Origin: Hymenobacter monticola
Lineage (GTDB): Bacteria; Bacteroidota; Bacteroidia; Cytophagales; Hymenobacteraceae
Reading direction: 5' to 3'
Assembly (NCBI RefSeq): GCF_022811645.1
Contig: NZ_CP094534.1
Span: 5,022,001-5,086,000 of the forward strand
Length of the DNA: 64,000 nt
Below the pieces are notes generated by a model. The model saw only the letters and a program-made list of their open reading frames with translations. It was not told the origin of the DNA and did no database searches. Made by a program: the position numbers and the translations under genes. Positions 1 through 7,783 of the stretch are shown here, in pieces (position 1 is the first letter of the stretch; the number at the start of each line of letters is the position of its first letter).

Positions 1-1004
1 GCATCCTGCCGGGCCATGCCGATGAACACGCCCGCGAAGGCGTATTTCTGCTGCTTGGTGAGGCGGCCCACCATGCCGAAATCGATGAGCACAATGGTGC
101 CGTCGGGGCGGACCAGCACGTTGCCGGGGTGCGGGTCAGCGTGAAACACCCCAAACTCAAAAATTTGGGTCAGGTAGATGTCCATGCCGTTTTCGGCCAC
201 CGTGGCGGGGCTCAGGCCCCAGGCCTGCAGCTGCGCCTTGTCGGTAATTTTGCAGCCGCTCACGAACTCAATTACCAGCACGCGCGCCGTGCTCAGTTCG
301 CGGTAGGGCTTGGGCACATAAAAAGTGGCGTAGTCTTCGTAGAGCTTGCGAAACTGGTCCATGGAGCGCGCCTCGGCTGTGTAGTCAAGCTCCTTGCTCA
401 TGCTACGCTCGAAGGCGTCCACGATGTCCTGCGGGTTGGCTAGGCCCTGCTTTTGCAGGAAGCCGGCCGTGAGGCGCACCAACTCGTGCAGCAAGGCCAG
501 GTCCGATTTTACTTTTTGCTGCACGCCGGGGCGCTGCACCTTCACCACCACCTCCTCGCCGCTCAGCAGCCGCGCCCGGTGCACCTGCCCGATGCTGGCC
601 GAGCCCAACGTCACGTCGTCGAACTCGCTGAACACTTCCGCAATGGGTCGGCCCAGTTCCTCCTCGATAATCTGGCGGGCCAACGCCGTCTCAAACGGCG
701 GCACGTTGCTTTGCAGCTTCTCAAACTCGTCAATCAGGGCCTCGGGCAACAGGTCGGCCCGGTTGCTCATGGCCTGGGCCAGCTTGATGAACGTGGGGCC
801 CAGTTCCTCGATAATCAGGCGCACCCGCTCCCAGCGCGTGGTTTCGAACACCGGCCGGTCTTCGCGCTGCCAGCTTAGGCGGCGGCTTTTGCTCACGAGG
901 CGGCGCAGCGGCGTGGTCGTCACCACGTCCTCAAAGCCGTAGCGCAGCAGCACTTCTGCCACTTGCCGGATGCGGGTGAGGTTGGAAATCGTGTTTTTGA
1001 ACAT
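1..1004 (-). CDS. ABC1/UbiB (AarF) family atypical kinase, 3' end beyond window
   Basis: Reading leftward from ATG at 1004, 334 codons are visible before the window edge. The family consists of protein-kinase-like ATPases linked to quinone/isoprenoid lipid metabolism. Visible signatures are the family N-terminal motif as KLAQAMSNR (about 74-82; the usual KxGQ Gly is Ala here), an Ala/Ser-rich nucleotide loop GSASIGQVH (134-142), the ATP-binding Lys in VVVKVQRPG (155), HADPHPGN (288-295) and the metal-binding LIDFG (306-310). A TAA lies five codons upstream in frame, which fixes the start. The C-terminal third, including any membrane helices, is not in the window. Substrate unknown. Confidence 0.92.
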   Translation of the reverse strand, partial: MFKNTISNLTRIRQVAEVLLRYGFEDVVTTTPLRRLVSKSRRLSWQREDRPVFETTRWERVRLIIEELGPTFIKLAQAMSNRADLLPEALIDEFEKLQSNVPPFETALARQIIEEELGRPIAEVFSEFDDVTLGSASIGQVHRARLLSGEEVVVKVQRPGVQQKVKSDLALLHELVRLTAGFLQKQGLANPQDIVDAFERSMSKELDYTAEARSMDQFRKLYEDYATFYVPKPYRELSTARVLVIEFVSGCKITDKAQLQAWGLSPATVAENGMDIYLTQIFEFGVFHADPHPGNVLVRPDGTIVLIDFGMVGRLTKQQKYAFAGVFIGMARQD

Positions 1005-1008
1005 CAGA

Positions 1009-1047
1009 CCGCAGATTTACGCAGATTAAACCGATTTCGCAGATTTG
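1009..1047. repeat. Short CGCAGATT-type intergenic repeat
   Basis: The unit GCAGATT occurs three times, spaced by 3-11 nt, just upstream of the UbiB-like gene. The same style of CGCAGA-rich spacer recurs at 4316-4355. Dispersed CGCAGATT tracts are familiar in environmental bacterial genomes. The function is unknown. Confidence 0.5.
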
Positions 1048-1076
1048 AGGCGGTCAGCGGCACTGCTTTTTGTTAA

Positions 1077-1108
1077 AAAACCCCGCTTGCTTGCGCAAGC
1101 GGGGTTTT
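1077..1108 (-). terminator. Rho-independent terminator of the phasin-like gene
   Basis: A 14-bp perfect stem (1077-1090 with 1095-1108, loop TTGC) whose GC core is flanked by A and T runs. It lies 22 nt past the stop of the leftward gene at 1130-1606. Confidence 0.85.
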
Positions 1109-1129
1109 GCATTTCGAAACGACGGTATT

Positions 1130-1606
1130 TTAGGCCTGCTCGTCGGCCTGAGAAGCCGAAGCAGCGGCCGGTTTCTTGGCAGCCGGCTTCTTAGCCGCGG
1201 CAGGTTTGGCGGCACCGGCTTTCGCCGCGGCCGATTTCTGCGCCGAGCCGGCGGCGTCGCTCACTTTGTCGGCGGCTTTTTTGGTGGCGCCGGCTGCTTT
1301 GCTGGTGGCGCTGCTGGCTGGCTTGGCGGCCGATTTCGCGGCGGGCTTTTTAGTGCCTGCATTGCCTTTTGAGCCGCCAAGGCCCACGGTCTTCTTCACG
1401 CTGTCGGCCAGGCCCTGGAACTGCTTTTCGAGCTCGGCGCGCTTGGTTTCGCCGCTTTTCAGCAGCTCATCCACAATCTTTTTGCCTTCTTCCTGGGTCA
1501 TCTTGTTGTCTTTCACCAGTTTGTCGATGGTGTTTTGCACCGTCTTGCTGCCTTGGGCAATGTAGCCGACGCCGGCATTCACGAACTTCTTGAACAAATC
1601 TTCCAT
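1130..1606 (-). CDS. Phasin-like protein with Lys/Ala-rich tail
   Basis: 158 residues from ATG 1606. Residues 1-75 form an amphipathic helical segment (start MEDLFKKFVNAG) like phasin/PhaF-type proteins that coat polyhydroxyalkanoate granules. Residues about 80-158 are a low-complexity tail with repeated KKPAA/AAKPA units, as in histone-H1-like bacterial tails that bind DNA. A longer frame to ATG 1666 exists, but its extra 20 residues look non-coding and a -7 promoter box at 1675-1682 would place transcription start at about 1668. No PHA synthase is nearby, so granule binding is inference. A role in nucleoid binding is the alternative. Confidence 0.75.
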   Translation of the reverse strand: MEDLFKKFVNAGVGYIAQGSKTVQNTIDKLVKDNKMTQEEGKKIVDELLKSGETKRAELEKQFQGLADSVKKTVGLGGSKGNAGTKKPAAKSAAKPASSATSKAAGATKKAADKVSDAAGSAQKSAAAKAGAAKPAAAKKPAAKKPAAASASQADEQA

Positions 1607-1674
1607 GGGTAAGAAACGGTTTGAGGTGAAAGGGTTAAAAGGCGAAACGGTTGAAGTAAAAGCCATTGGCCTAC

Positions 1675-1682
1675 AAAAGTAG
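1675..1682 (-). promoter_or_regulatory. -7 promoter box (TACTTTTG)
   Basis: Matches the Bacteroidota -7 consensus TAnnTTTG, about 70 nt upstream of the phasin-like start. No good TTTG at the expected -33 distance is visible. Confidence 0.5.
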
Positions 1683-1844
1683 TATGCAAGCCGAATAAAT
1701 CCTGCAGCAAACCTACGATTACTTCTTAATATAGTTGAGTTGTGTACGCTGTTTTGCGTTTAAAGTGACTCTGAGCTATTAAAAAGCCATCTTTTTTTGC
1801 CGGGACCAGGCATGAGGTGTATTGGCTTAAAGAGTATGAATGAT

Positions 1845-1940
1845 GTAGAGACGCAACGTGTTGCATCTCGTCGTCCGCACCGCTCGGGGGCGTTCAGGCG
1901 TCATCGTTCAACGACGAGGCGCAACACGTTGCATCTCTAC
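1845..1940. repeat. Palindromic element, family D
   Basis: Two 30-nt arms (1845-1874 and 1911-1940) are nearly perfect reverse complements, built on GTAGAGACGCAACGTG. The right arm touches the stop of the hydrolase gene. The rest of the 1683-1936 gap is AT-rich and shows no gene. The GTAGAGA motif also occurs inside the family A copies at 60336 and 60958. Confidence 0.85.
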
Positions 1941-2911
1941 GCTGCCATCCGCCGCCGGGGCTGGGGCCGCGCAATGGCTCCCGTTTCCCGCCGCTCCGCC
2001 TCCACCTGTTCCCACCGCTTCTGCAGAAACGCGGCCACCTGGTCGAGGGCCTGCCGCGCCTCGGGCACGATGCGCCAGAACAGGTGCCACCAATGCACTA
2101 GTCCTTCGAAGGGTTGCAGTGTGACGGGTACGCCAGCGGCGCGGGCCTTGTCGGCAAAGCGCAGGGCGTCGTCGTAGAGTACTTCGGCCGAGGAAACCTG
2201 GATGAGCAGCGGCGGCAGCCCGTGCAAATCGGCCTGCAGGGGCGAAAGCAGCGGGTGCGAAAGGGCGGTTTTGTGGGCGTAGAGGGGACCCCAGTTGCGC
2301 ATCTGCAGGGCTTCGAGCAGGAGGCCTTCCTCGCGGGCCACGCGGCGCAGGGCCGAAACGGGCAAGTTGAGGTCGGTCCAGGGCGAGAGGCCAATGCCGG
2401 CGGCGGGCATGTTTTCGCCTGCATTGCGCAGGGCCAGCAGCAGGGCCAGGGCCAGCCCGCCCCCGGCCGAGTCGCCGGCCACCACGATGTCGTGCGGCTG
2501 GTAACCTTGGCGCAGCAGCCACCGATAAGCGCGCTTGGCATCATCCAGCGCGGCCGGAAACGGGTGGTCGGGCGCCTTGCGGTAGTTGATGGTGAGCACG
2601 TTGAGGCCACAGCGCTGGGCCAGGCTGCCCACCAGGCTGCGGTGGGTGTTGAGCGAGCCCAGCACGTAGCCGCCGCCGTGCAGGTAGAGCATCACCCGCG
2701 TGGGGTGGGCGGCGCGGGGGCGCAGCCACTCGGCATCCAGGCGGTTGTCGAGCCGGAAGCTTTCCAGGTTCACCTTCCAGGGCATGAAGTTGAAGAGCGA
2801 ACCAGCCTCCATGGCCAGCCGCATAGCGCCCACACTGGGCTTGCGGCGGGCCAGCGGCGCGGCGGCAGCCGTGAGGAGCTGCTTGAGCAGCAGGTGCTGG
2901 AAGGAGGGCAT
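1937..2911 (-). CDS. Alpha/beta hydrolase of the HSL-like esterase family
   Basis: 324 residues from ATG 2911. It has the oxyanion-hole motif HGGGY (about residues 77-81) and the nucleophile elbow GDSAGGG (about 146-152) of hormone-sensitive-lipase-like carboxylesterases. The C-terminal half supplies the expected Asp (SSAEVLYDD) and His (GLVHWW). There is no signal peptide, so it is probably cytosolic. The reading frame runs on to a GTG at 3007, but those codons lie in a palindromic element and are unlikely to be coding. The substrate cannot be read from the sequence; short-chain esters are usual for the family. Confidence 0.9.
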   Translation of the reverse strand: MPSFQHLLLKQLLTAAAAPLARRKPSVGAMRLAMEAGSLFNFMPWKVNLESFRLDNRLDAEWLRPRAAHPTRVMLYLHGGGYVLGSLNTHRSLVGSLAQRCGLNVLTINYRKAPDHPFPAALDDAKRAYRWLLRQGYQPHDIVVAGDSAGGGLALALLLALRNAGENMPAAGIGLSPWTDLNLPVSALRRVAREEGLLLEALQMRNWGPLYAHKTALSHPLLSPLQADLHGLPPLLIQVSSAEVLYDDALRFADKARAAGVPVTLQPFEGLVHWWHLFWRIVPEARQALDQVAAFLQKRWEQVEAERRETGAIARPQPRRRMAA

Positions 2912-2949
2912 TGGGTGGGGTTTGGGGAGGAAGAATCGATAGAACCTAC

Positions 2950-3053
2950 TGTCATCCTGAGCGCAGCGAAGGACCTTATCACGTGTGCAGTTGTTAACCG
3001 CTGCCACTAGCTGTTCAAACCTGATAAGGTCCTTCGCTACGCTCAGAATGACA
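2950..3053. repeat. Palindromic element, family A (copy 1)
   Basis: The outer arms TGTCATCCTGAGCGCAGCGA and their degenerate reverse complement ending at 3053 enclose a 35-nt spacer. It lies between the hydrolase start and the acyltransferase stop. Confidence 0.85.
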
Positions 3054-3073
3054 GGCGATTTCAGGCGATTAAA

Positions 3074-4237
3074 CTACGGCTTCTCGCCTAGCTTATTGCC
3101 TTTGTATCCTTTGATTGCCAAGGGAATCCACCCTAACAACGGGATGAAATAGGCCAGGGTTATGGGGTTGCGCCAGAGCATGCGCAGCCAGGCGCCAGGC
3201 CGGTCGAGCTGCATGCGGAAACTGCGGCGGCCTTCTTTCACGTAGAGGCGCTCGAACTCGGTGAAGACGGCCGGCCAGGCGAAGGGCAGGAAAAACGGGA
3301 AGAAGCGACGGTTTTCCTTCATGCGCTGCCAGAGCTCGCGCCAGCGGTAAGGCTTTTGGCCGTGGTTTTTGACGGCTACGTCCATTTCGGCCTGCATCTG
3401 CTGGCGGATTTGCTCGCTCAGGGCCAGGTATTCCTCGCGGCTCAACTCGTCCACGGTTTTATCGGTCAGGTCCGACGGGCGGATGCGGGTGCCCATCACG
3501 AAGACCAGCTTGGCCGGCAGGGCCAAGTAGAAGGCCCAGGGCTGCACCAGCACCAGCAGCAGCAACACCGTGAGCGGCAAAAACGGGATGCCGATTTTCT
3601 TGGTGAGCCGGTTGATGGGGTCGAAGCTGTAGGCGTAGGGGTTGAGGTATTCGGCGTTGATGGTGTAGAAGGGCACGATGTCGGTGCCGTGCTGCAGGCC
3701 CAGGCGCACCATGCTGGTGGCCAGGCGCTGCAGCTCGTACTTGCGGTTGAACCCCTTGCCGATGCCGGGCACGCCCTCAGGGTAGAGCATCAGGTTGTGG
3801 TCCTGGTAGTACATCATGGTTTCGAAATTCAGCGTCGTGGCATCCACGCAGCCGCACTTCTTCCAGAAATCCTTTACCAGGTAGGGGTTCATCAGCGCCG
3901 TTTGGGAGAGCAGCGGGGCCGAGAGCGGGCGCGGCAGGTCGCTCATGCGCTCGTGCTTGGGCAGGTAGCGCCACAGGTGCGATAAGGCCACGATGGCATC
4001 CCAAGGAAAGGCCATGCCCGAGTGGTTGGACGCAAAAATGAGCGGCCGGTCGGGGTTGTTGCGCTGCGGGAAGTTCTCAAATCCCACCAGCTCGGAGCGA
4101 AACCACACCCGGTCGAGCAACTGGAGGATGTTTTCATCCAAGGTCTGCGTGAATTCTTCCCGGAAATAGTCGTCGTAGATGTGCTGGTTGGCCTGAATGG
4201 CCGGCGGCGGAGGCGAGGACGCGGTGGTGGCGGGCAT
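3074..4237 (-). CDS. PlsC-like phospholipid/glycerol acyltransferase
   Basis: 387 residues. The acyltransferase catalytic motif appears as NHSG followed by Asp eight residues after the His (71-80: NHSGMAFPWD), and the substrate-binding motif as YPEGVPG (about 152). A hydrophobic stretch at about 220-245 (LTVLLLLVLVQPWAFYLALP) and a second near the C-terminus suggest membrane association. It is longer than typical PlsC (about 240 aa), with a C-terminal extension of about 130 residues. It probably acylates a glycerolipid or lysophospholipid at the inner membrane. The exact acceptor is not evident. Confidence 0.85.
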   Translation of the reverse strand: MPATTASSPPPPAIQANQHIYDDYFREEFTQTLDENILQLLDRVWFRSELVGFENFPQRNNPDRPLIFASNHSGMAFPWDAIVALSHLWRYLPKHERMSDLPRPLSAPLLSQTALMNPYLVKDFWKKCGCVDATTLNFETMMYYQDHNLMLYPEGVPGIGKGFNRKYELQRLATSMVRLGLQHGTDIVPFYTINAEYLNPYAYSFDPINRLTKKIGIPFLPLTVLLLLVLVQPWAFYLALPAKLVFVMGTRIRPSDLTDKTVDELSREEYLALSEQIRQQMQAEMDVAVKNHGQKPYRWRELWQRMKENRRFFPFFLPFAWPAVFTEFERLYVKEGRRSFRMQLDRPGAWLRMLWRNPITLAYFIPLLGWIPLAIKGYKGNKLGEKP

Positions 4238-4369
4238 GGGTGGGCGGGGCGGCGGACGAGAGGCGGAAGATAGGCGAATTTCTAGCGTTGCGCTTGAGCG
4301 GCTGTTCTGGCGCCGGTCACCGCAGAGGGCGCAGAAGAGAACGCAGAGGTTCGCAGCGCGCCAACACCC

Positions 4370-5038
4370 CTAGCCCCGGCTGCCAAAGATGGCGCTGCCC
4401 ACCCGCACCAGCGTGCTGCCCTCGGCCACGGCCAGCGGGTAGTCGCCGCTCATGCCCATGGAAATATCCCGGAAAGCGTCATCAGCCACGAAATACGTGG
4501 CTTTCAGGTGCTCGAAGTAGCCGCGCAGCTGCTGAAACTCGTGCCGCAGCTGGGCCTCGTCGTGGGTGAAGGTGGCCACGCCCATCACGCCGGTCAGGCG
4601 CACGTGCTGGAATTGCTGGTACTCGTCGGAGCGCAGGATTTCCTCGGCCTCGGCCAGCGTGAGGCCGGATTTGGTTTCTTCCTGCGCGATGTGGAATTGC
4701 AGCAGGCCGTTGATTACGCGCCCATTAGCGGCGGCGTGCTTGTTGATTTCGCGCAGCAGCTTTGCGCTGTCGATGCTTTGGATGGTGTGCACGAAAGGCG
4801 CCAGTAGCTTCACCTTGTTGGTTTGGAGCTGGCCGATGAGGTGCCACTCCACGTCGGCGGGCAGCTGGGGCTGCTTGGCGGCCATTTCCTGGGGCCGGTT
4901 TTCGCCGAAGCAGCGGGCGCCCGCGTCGTAGGCTTCCTGCAGCTTCTCGACGGGGTGGGTTTTGGTGACGACGCACAGCCGGGCGGGCGTGCCGGTCAGC
5001 TCGGCGTTGATGCGGTGGATGTTAGTGGCGATGGACAT
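4370..5038 (-). CDS. yggS: PLP homeostasis protein, YggS/PLPBP family
   Basis: 222 residues, the usual family length. This is a fold-type III barrel protein that binds pyridoxal phosphate without known catalysis and keeps vitamin B6 and amino-acid pools balanced. The PLP-binding Lys is K26 in VVTKTHP. FGENRPQE, WHLIGQLQTNK, GLLQFHIAQEETKSG, GVMGVATF and SMGMSGDY are family signatures, and the C-terminal VRVGSAIFG binds phosphate. It is cytosolic and stands alone between the acyltransferase and a palindromic element. Confidence 0.95.
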   Translation of the reverse strand: MSIATNIHRINAELTGTPARLCVVTKTHPVEKLQEAYDAGARCFGENRPQEMAAKQPQLPADVEWHLIGQLQTNKVKLLAPFVHTIQSIDSAKLLREINKHAAANGRVINGLLQFHIAQEETKSGLTLAEAEEILRSDEYQQFQHVRLTGVMGVATFTHDEAQLRHEFQQLRGYFEHLKATYFVADDAFRDISMGMSGDYPLAVAEGSTLVRVGSAIFGSRG

Positions 5039-5080
5039 ATCATTTTGGATTAGGGGATGTTTGCGGATAAGCCCATACGC

Positions 5081-5210
5081 GTCGTTCGGGCGTGGGGCCT
5101 CATCCCCGGCCCCTCTCCCAAAGGAGAGGGGAGCCAGACGACTCTTTGCGCAAAACCGGTGCCCCCTCTCCTTTGGGAGAGGGGGTCAGGGGGTGAGGCC
5201 CCCGAACGAC
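5081..5210. repeat. Palindromic element, family C (copy 1)
   Basis: Arms 5081-5131 and 5162-5210 are near-perfect reverse complements with the core CTCTCCCAAAGGAGAGG and outer GTCGTTCGGG. It fills the gap between yggS and the secreted coiled-coil gene. Confidence 0.9.
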
Positions 5211-5221
5211 ACCGGCAGTAT

Positions 5222-6385
5222 TTACTGCTTCATCTCTTTAAAGCCCATTTTCTTCACTTCCTCCTCCGAGAGGTTTTTCACTTCCGAAATCACGCTCACG
5301 TCGGATTTCTGCACCAGCGGGGCGGCCGTGGCGGCGGCGGTGCGGGTTTGGGCCTGTTGCTGCTGCTCGGAGCTGGCCTGCACCACTTTCGTATTGCTTT
5401 CGGCCTGCTTGAACTCGATGTTGACCTGGTTGACGCGCTGCTGGGCCACCACGAGGTCGCGGCGCAGGCCTTCTACCTGGTGGCGGTACTCGTCGGTGGT
5501 CAGGGCTTGCTTTTTCAGGTTTTCCTGGATTTCGGCCACCTTGCGCTTGAGCTCGTCGGCTTCGGCCTTGGCGGTTTTCAGCTCGCTTTCCTTTTGGCGG
5601 CGTTCCTGCTCGGCGCGGTCGGCGTCCTGGCGGGCGCGGTCCGACTGCAGGCGGCCAGCCAGCTCGTTGCTGCTGATGAGGTTGTCGCAATTCTTGGTGA
5701 GCAGCAGGTTGTTAAGGCTCACCAGGTCCACGCTCACCACGTAGTCGGTTTTGAACTGGTCGGAGCTGCTGTACACCTTGCCCCCGGCGCTGAAAACGGT
5801 GCCCGACACGCCCGATTCGGCCCCCACTTCCTGGTACACGCGGCTGTGCACGCTGGAAAGCTTGGCCGAGCGGATGTAATAGATGCGCTTTTTCAGCTCC
5901 GGGGCCACGTTTTTGGCCGCCCGGCAGATGTCGAGGTAGGGCACGGCGGGTTCGGGCACCAGCACGCCGGCGATATCGGTGATAATGAGCTCCACGATGG
6001 AGGCATGGCTGGCCGCCACCGAAGCCACCATGTAGCTGCCGTTCATCTTGAAGGCAGTGCTGATTTTAGAGCTGTAGAGCACGTCGGCCAGGGCTTGGTT
6101 GCGCAGCGGCGGCTCGCCCGGCTTGATGTACTGGCCGATGATGCTGGCCTTGTCGCGGTCTTCGAGCAGGATGAGGCAGCCGGTGAGGTCCTCAATCTTG
6201 TTGCGGTACATGGCCAGGCCCTTGATGAAGGTGCGGTCGGTGTAGTCGCGCGGCAGGTTGGCGTTGAGGGTGGGCGCGCCGTCGGTGAGGCGCACCCGCA
6301 TGATGTGGCCCTGGGCGCGGGCGGAAAAGTTGCCCAGCGTTATCAGCAACGCCGTGCTGAGAAGAGCCAACAGGCTTTTGTTCAT
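5222..6385 (-). CDS. Exported coiled-coil protein of unknown function
   Basis: 387 residues. Residues 1-24 form a Sec signal peptide (MNKSLLALLS... ARAQ). Residues 25-240 are a globular domain with no family I can name, carrying two Cys (CLILLEDRD and LDICRAAKN). Residues about 245-340 are a charged heptad-like coiled coil (RQDADRAEQERRQKESELK, ending near EFKQAESNT), followed by a Gln/Ala-rich linker and the end EEEVKKMGFKEMKQ. Likely periplasmic. It is downstream of the Bat-like operon but separated from it by a 154-bp palindromic element, so co-transcription is uncertain. Confidence 0.8.
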   Translation of the reverse strand: MNKSLLALLSTALLITLGNFSARAQGHIMRVRLTDGAPTLNANLPRDYTDRTFIKGLAMYRNKIEDLTGCLILLEDRDKASIIGQYIKPGEPPLRNQALADVLYSSKISTAFKMNGSYMVASVAASHASIVELIITDIAGVLVPEPAVPYLDICRAAKNVAPELKKRIYYIRSAKLSSVHSRVYQEVGAESGVSGTVFSAGGKVYSSSDQFKTDYVVSVDLVSLNNLLLTKNCDNLISSNELAGRLQSDRARQDADRAEQERRQKESELKTAKAEADELKRKVAEIQENLKKQALTTDEYRHQVEGLRRDLVVAQQRVNQVNIEFKQAESNTKVVQASSEQQQQAQTRTAAATAAPLVQKSDVSVISEVKNLSEEEVKKMGFKEMKQ

Positions 6386-6446
6386 GAAAGGCAGCCAGGA
6401 GAGGAATGGAGCCGGGCTGTTCTGGCAAAAATAAGGCCGCGCGCCG

Positions 6447-6600
6447 GCAGAACGTGTACCCCGAAGCTCCGCTTCGGCCCACGCAGGGTATTATGGGCGG
6501 CTTTGCAACTCACATGGGGCGGCGCTTTGGACCAGGCCCGCGGCAAATGCCTGAAGTTATTACGCGGGCCGAAGCAGAGCTTCGGGGTACACGTTCTGCC
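6447..6600. repeat. Palindromic element, family B (copy 1, long form)
   Basis: Terminal inverted repeats of about 37 nt (6447-6483 and 6563-6600, core GTACCCCGAAGCTC) flank a spacer of about 80 nt. This is the longest family B copy here. The long perfect ends around unique spacer DNA resemble a MITE. Confidence 0.9.
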
Positions 6601-6604
6601 AGCC

Positions 6605-7627
6605 TCAGTCTTCCAGCGGGTTGCTCAGAAACGTGCTTTTCAGCGCCAGCCAAGCCAACCACAAGCCAATGCTCAGCCATAGGTAGGGCCGGTAAAAGTC
6701 CTTGGTGTTGCGGAAGCGCAGCTGCTTGATTTCGGACTTTTCGAGGCGGTTGATTTGGCTGAATACCGCGCGCAGGGCGCCGTTGTCGGTGGCCCTGAAA
6801 AACTGGCCGTCGGCCGCGGCGGCCAGCTCGCGCATGGTGGTTTCGTCGAGGCGGGTTTGCACGTAGCGGGTTTTGCCGTTGTCGTCCTGGCCGTAGGGCA
6901 CAAAGCCGTCTTTGCCCAGCCCGATGGTGTAGAGGCGAATGCCGAAGGCGTGCGCCAGCTGCGCCGCCAGCAAGGGGTCGAGGCTGCCGGCGTTGCTTTC
7001 GCCGTCGGAGAGCAGGATGCACACCCGCGAGCGGGCCGTGGACTCGCGCAGGCGGTTCACGGCCACGCCCAGGGCCGAGCCGATGGCCGTGCCGTCGTTG
7101 GCAATCATGCCGATGCGCAGGCCGGCCAGGTTTTCGCGCAGCAGGTCGTAGTCGGTGGTGAGGGGCGCCAGTGAATAGGCGTCGCCGGCGAAGGCCACCA
7201 GGGCCAGGCGGTCGCCCACGCGGCTTTTGAGGAAGTCGGTGGCAATGCGCTTGGCGGCTTCGAGGCGATTGGGGCGCAGGTCCTGGATTTCCATGGAGCC
7301 CGACACGTCGAGGGCCAGCACGATGTCGATGCCGCGGCCCGACTGCTCCACCCGCTCGTCGGTGCGCTGCGGGCGGGCCACCGCCACAATGGCAAAAGCC
7401 AGCGCGAAGCCCAGCAGCACGTCGGGCACAAAGCGCAGGGCCGCCGTCCAGTCGCGCCCGCCCTCGCCCGGCCCGAAGGCCACGCCCACCCGGGGCCGGC
7501 GCCGCGCCAGCAGCCGCCGCAGCAGAAACAGCAGCGGCACGGCCCCAATCAGCAGCAGCAGCTTGGGGTGCTGCCACTGGTAGCTGGCCAGCGTGGCGTA
7601 GCGTAAGAGGTTGAAAAGGTCGTTCAC
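6605..7627 (-). CDS. BatA-like von Willebrand factor A membrane protein
   Basis: 340 residues. Membrane segments at about 22-37 and 67-85 precede a vWA domain with an intact MIDAS: DVSGS (107-111), a downstream Thr in NDGTAIG and an Asp in LLSDGES. A third helix near 310-330 anchors the C-terminus, so the vWA domain faces the periplasm in the usual BatA model. Bat (aerotolerance) proteins work with MoxR ATPases in envelope stress or cofactor assembly. It is the last gene of the leftward run DUF58 - BatD-like - BatA-like. BatB, a TPR protein and MoxR are not in the window. Confidence 0.9.
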   Translation of the reverse strand: MNDLFNLLRYATLASYQWQHPKLLLLIGAVPLLFLLRRLLARRRPRVGVAFGPGEGGRDWTAALRFVPDVLLGFALAFAIVAVARPQRTDERVEQSGRGIDIVLALDVSGSMEIQDLRPNRLEAAKRIATDFLKSRVGDRLALVAFAGDAYSLAPLTTDYDLLRENLAGLRIGMIANDGTAIGSALGVAVNRLRESTARSRVCILLSDGESNAGSLDPLLAAQLAHAFGIRLYTIGLGKDGFVPYGQDDNGKTRYVQTRLDETTMRELAAAADGQFFRATDNGALRAVFSQINRLEKSEIKQLRFRNTKDFYRPYLWLSIGLWLAWLALKSTFLSNPLED

Positions 7628-7664
7628 GAAGGGCGAAGGTAGGAAGTGCCTTAAGCAAAAAGAA

Positions 7665-7766
7665 CGTCATGCCGAGCGCAGCCGAGGCATCTCGCGTGCT
7701 TCCAGTAATCCAATCGAAAGAATTGCGCTGCACACGCGAGATGCCTCGGCTGCGCTCGGCATGACC
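7665..7766. repeat. Palindromic element, family A (copy 2)
   Basis: Arms CGTCATGCCGAGCGCAGCCG... and the near-perfect reverse complement ending at 7766, with a central spacer of about 35 nt. It separates the BatA-like gene from the BatD-like gene. Confidence 0.9.
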
Positions 7767-7783
7767 GGCTTTATTGGCCCTTA

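Noticed and set aside
5057-6682. A 541-codon frame opposite the coiled-coil gene
   Set aside because: Its N-terminus reads through a palindromic element and its body mirrors a gene with a clear signal peptide and coiled coil.
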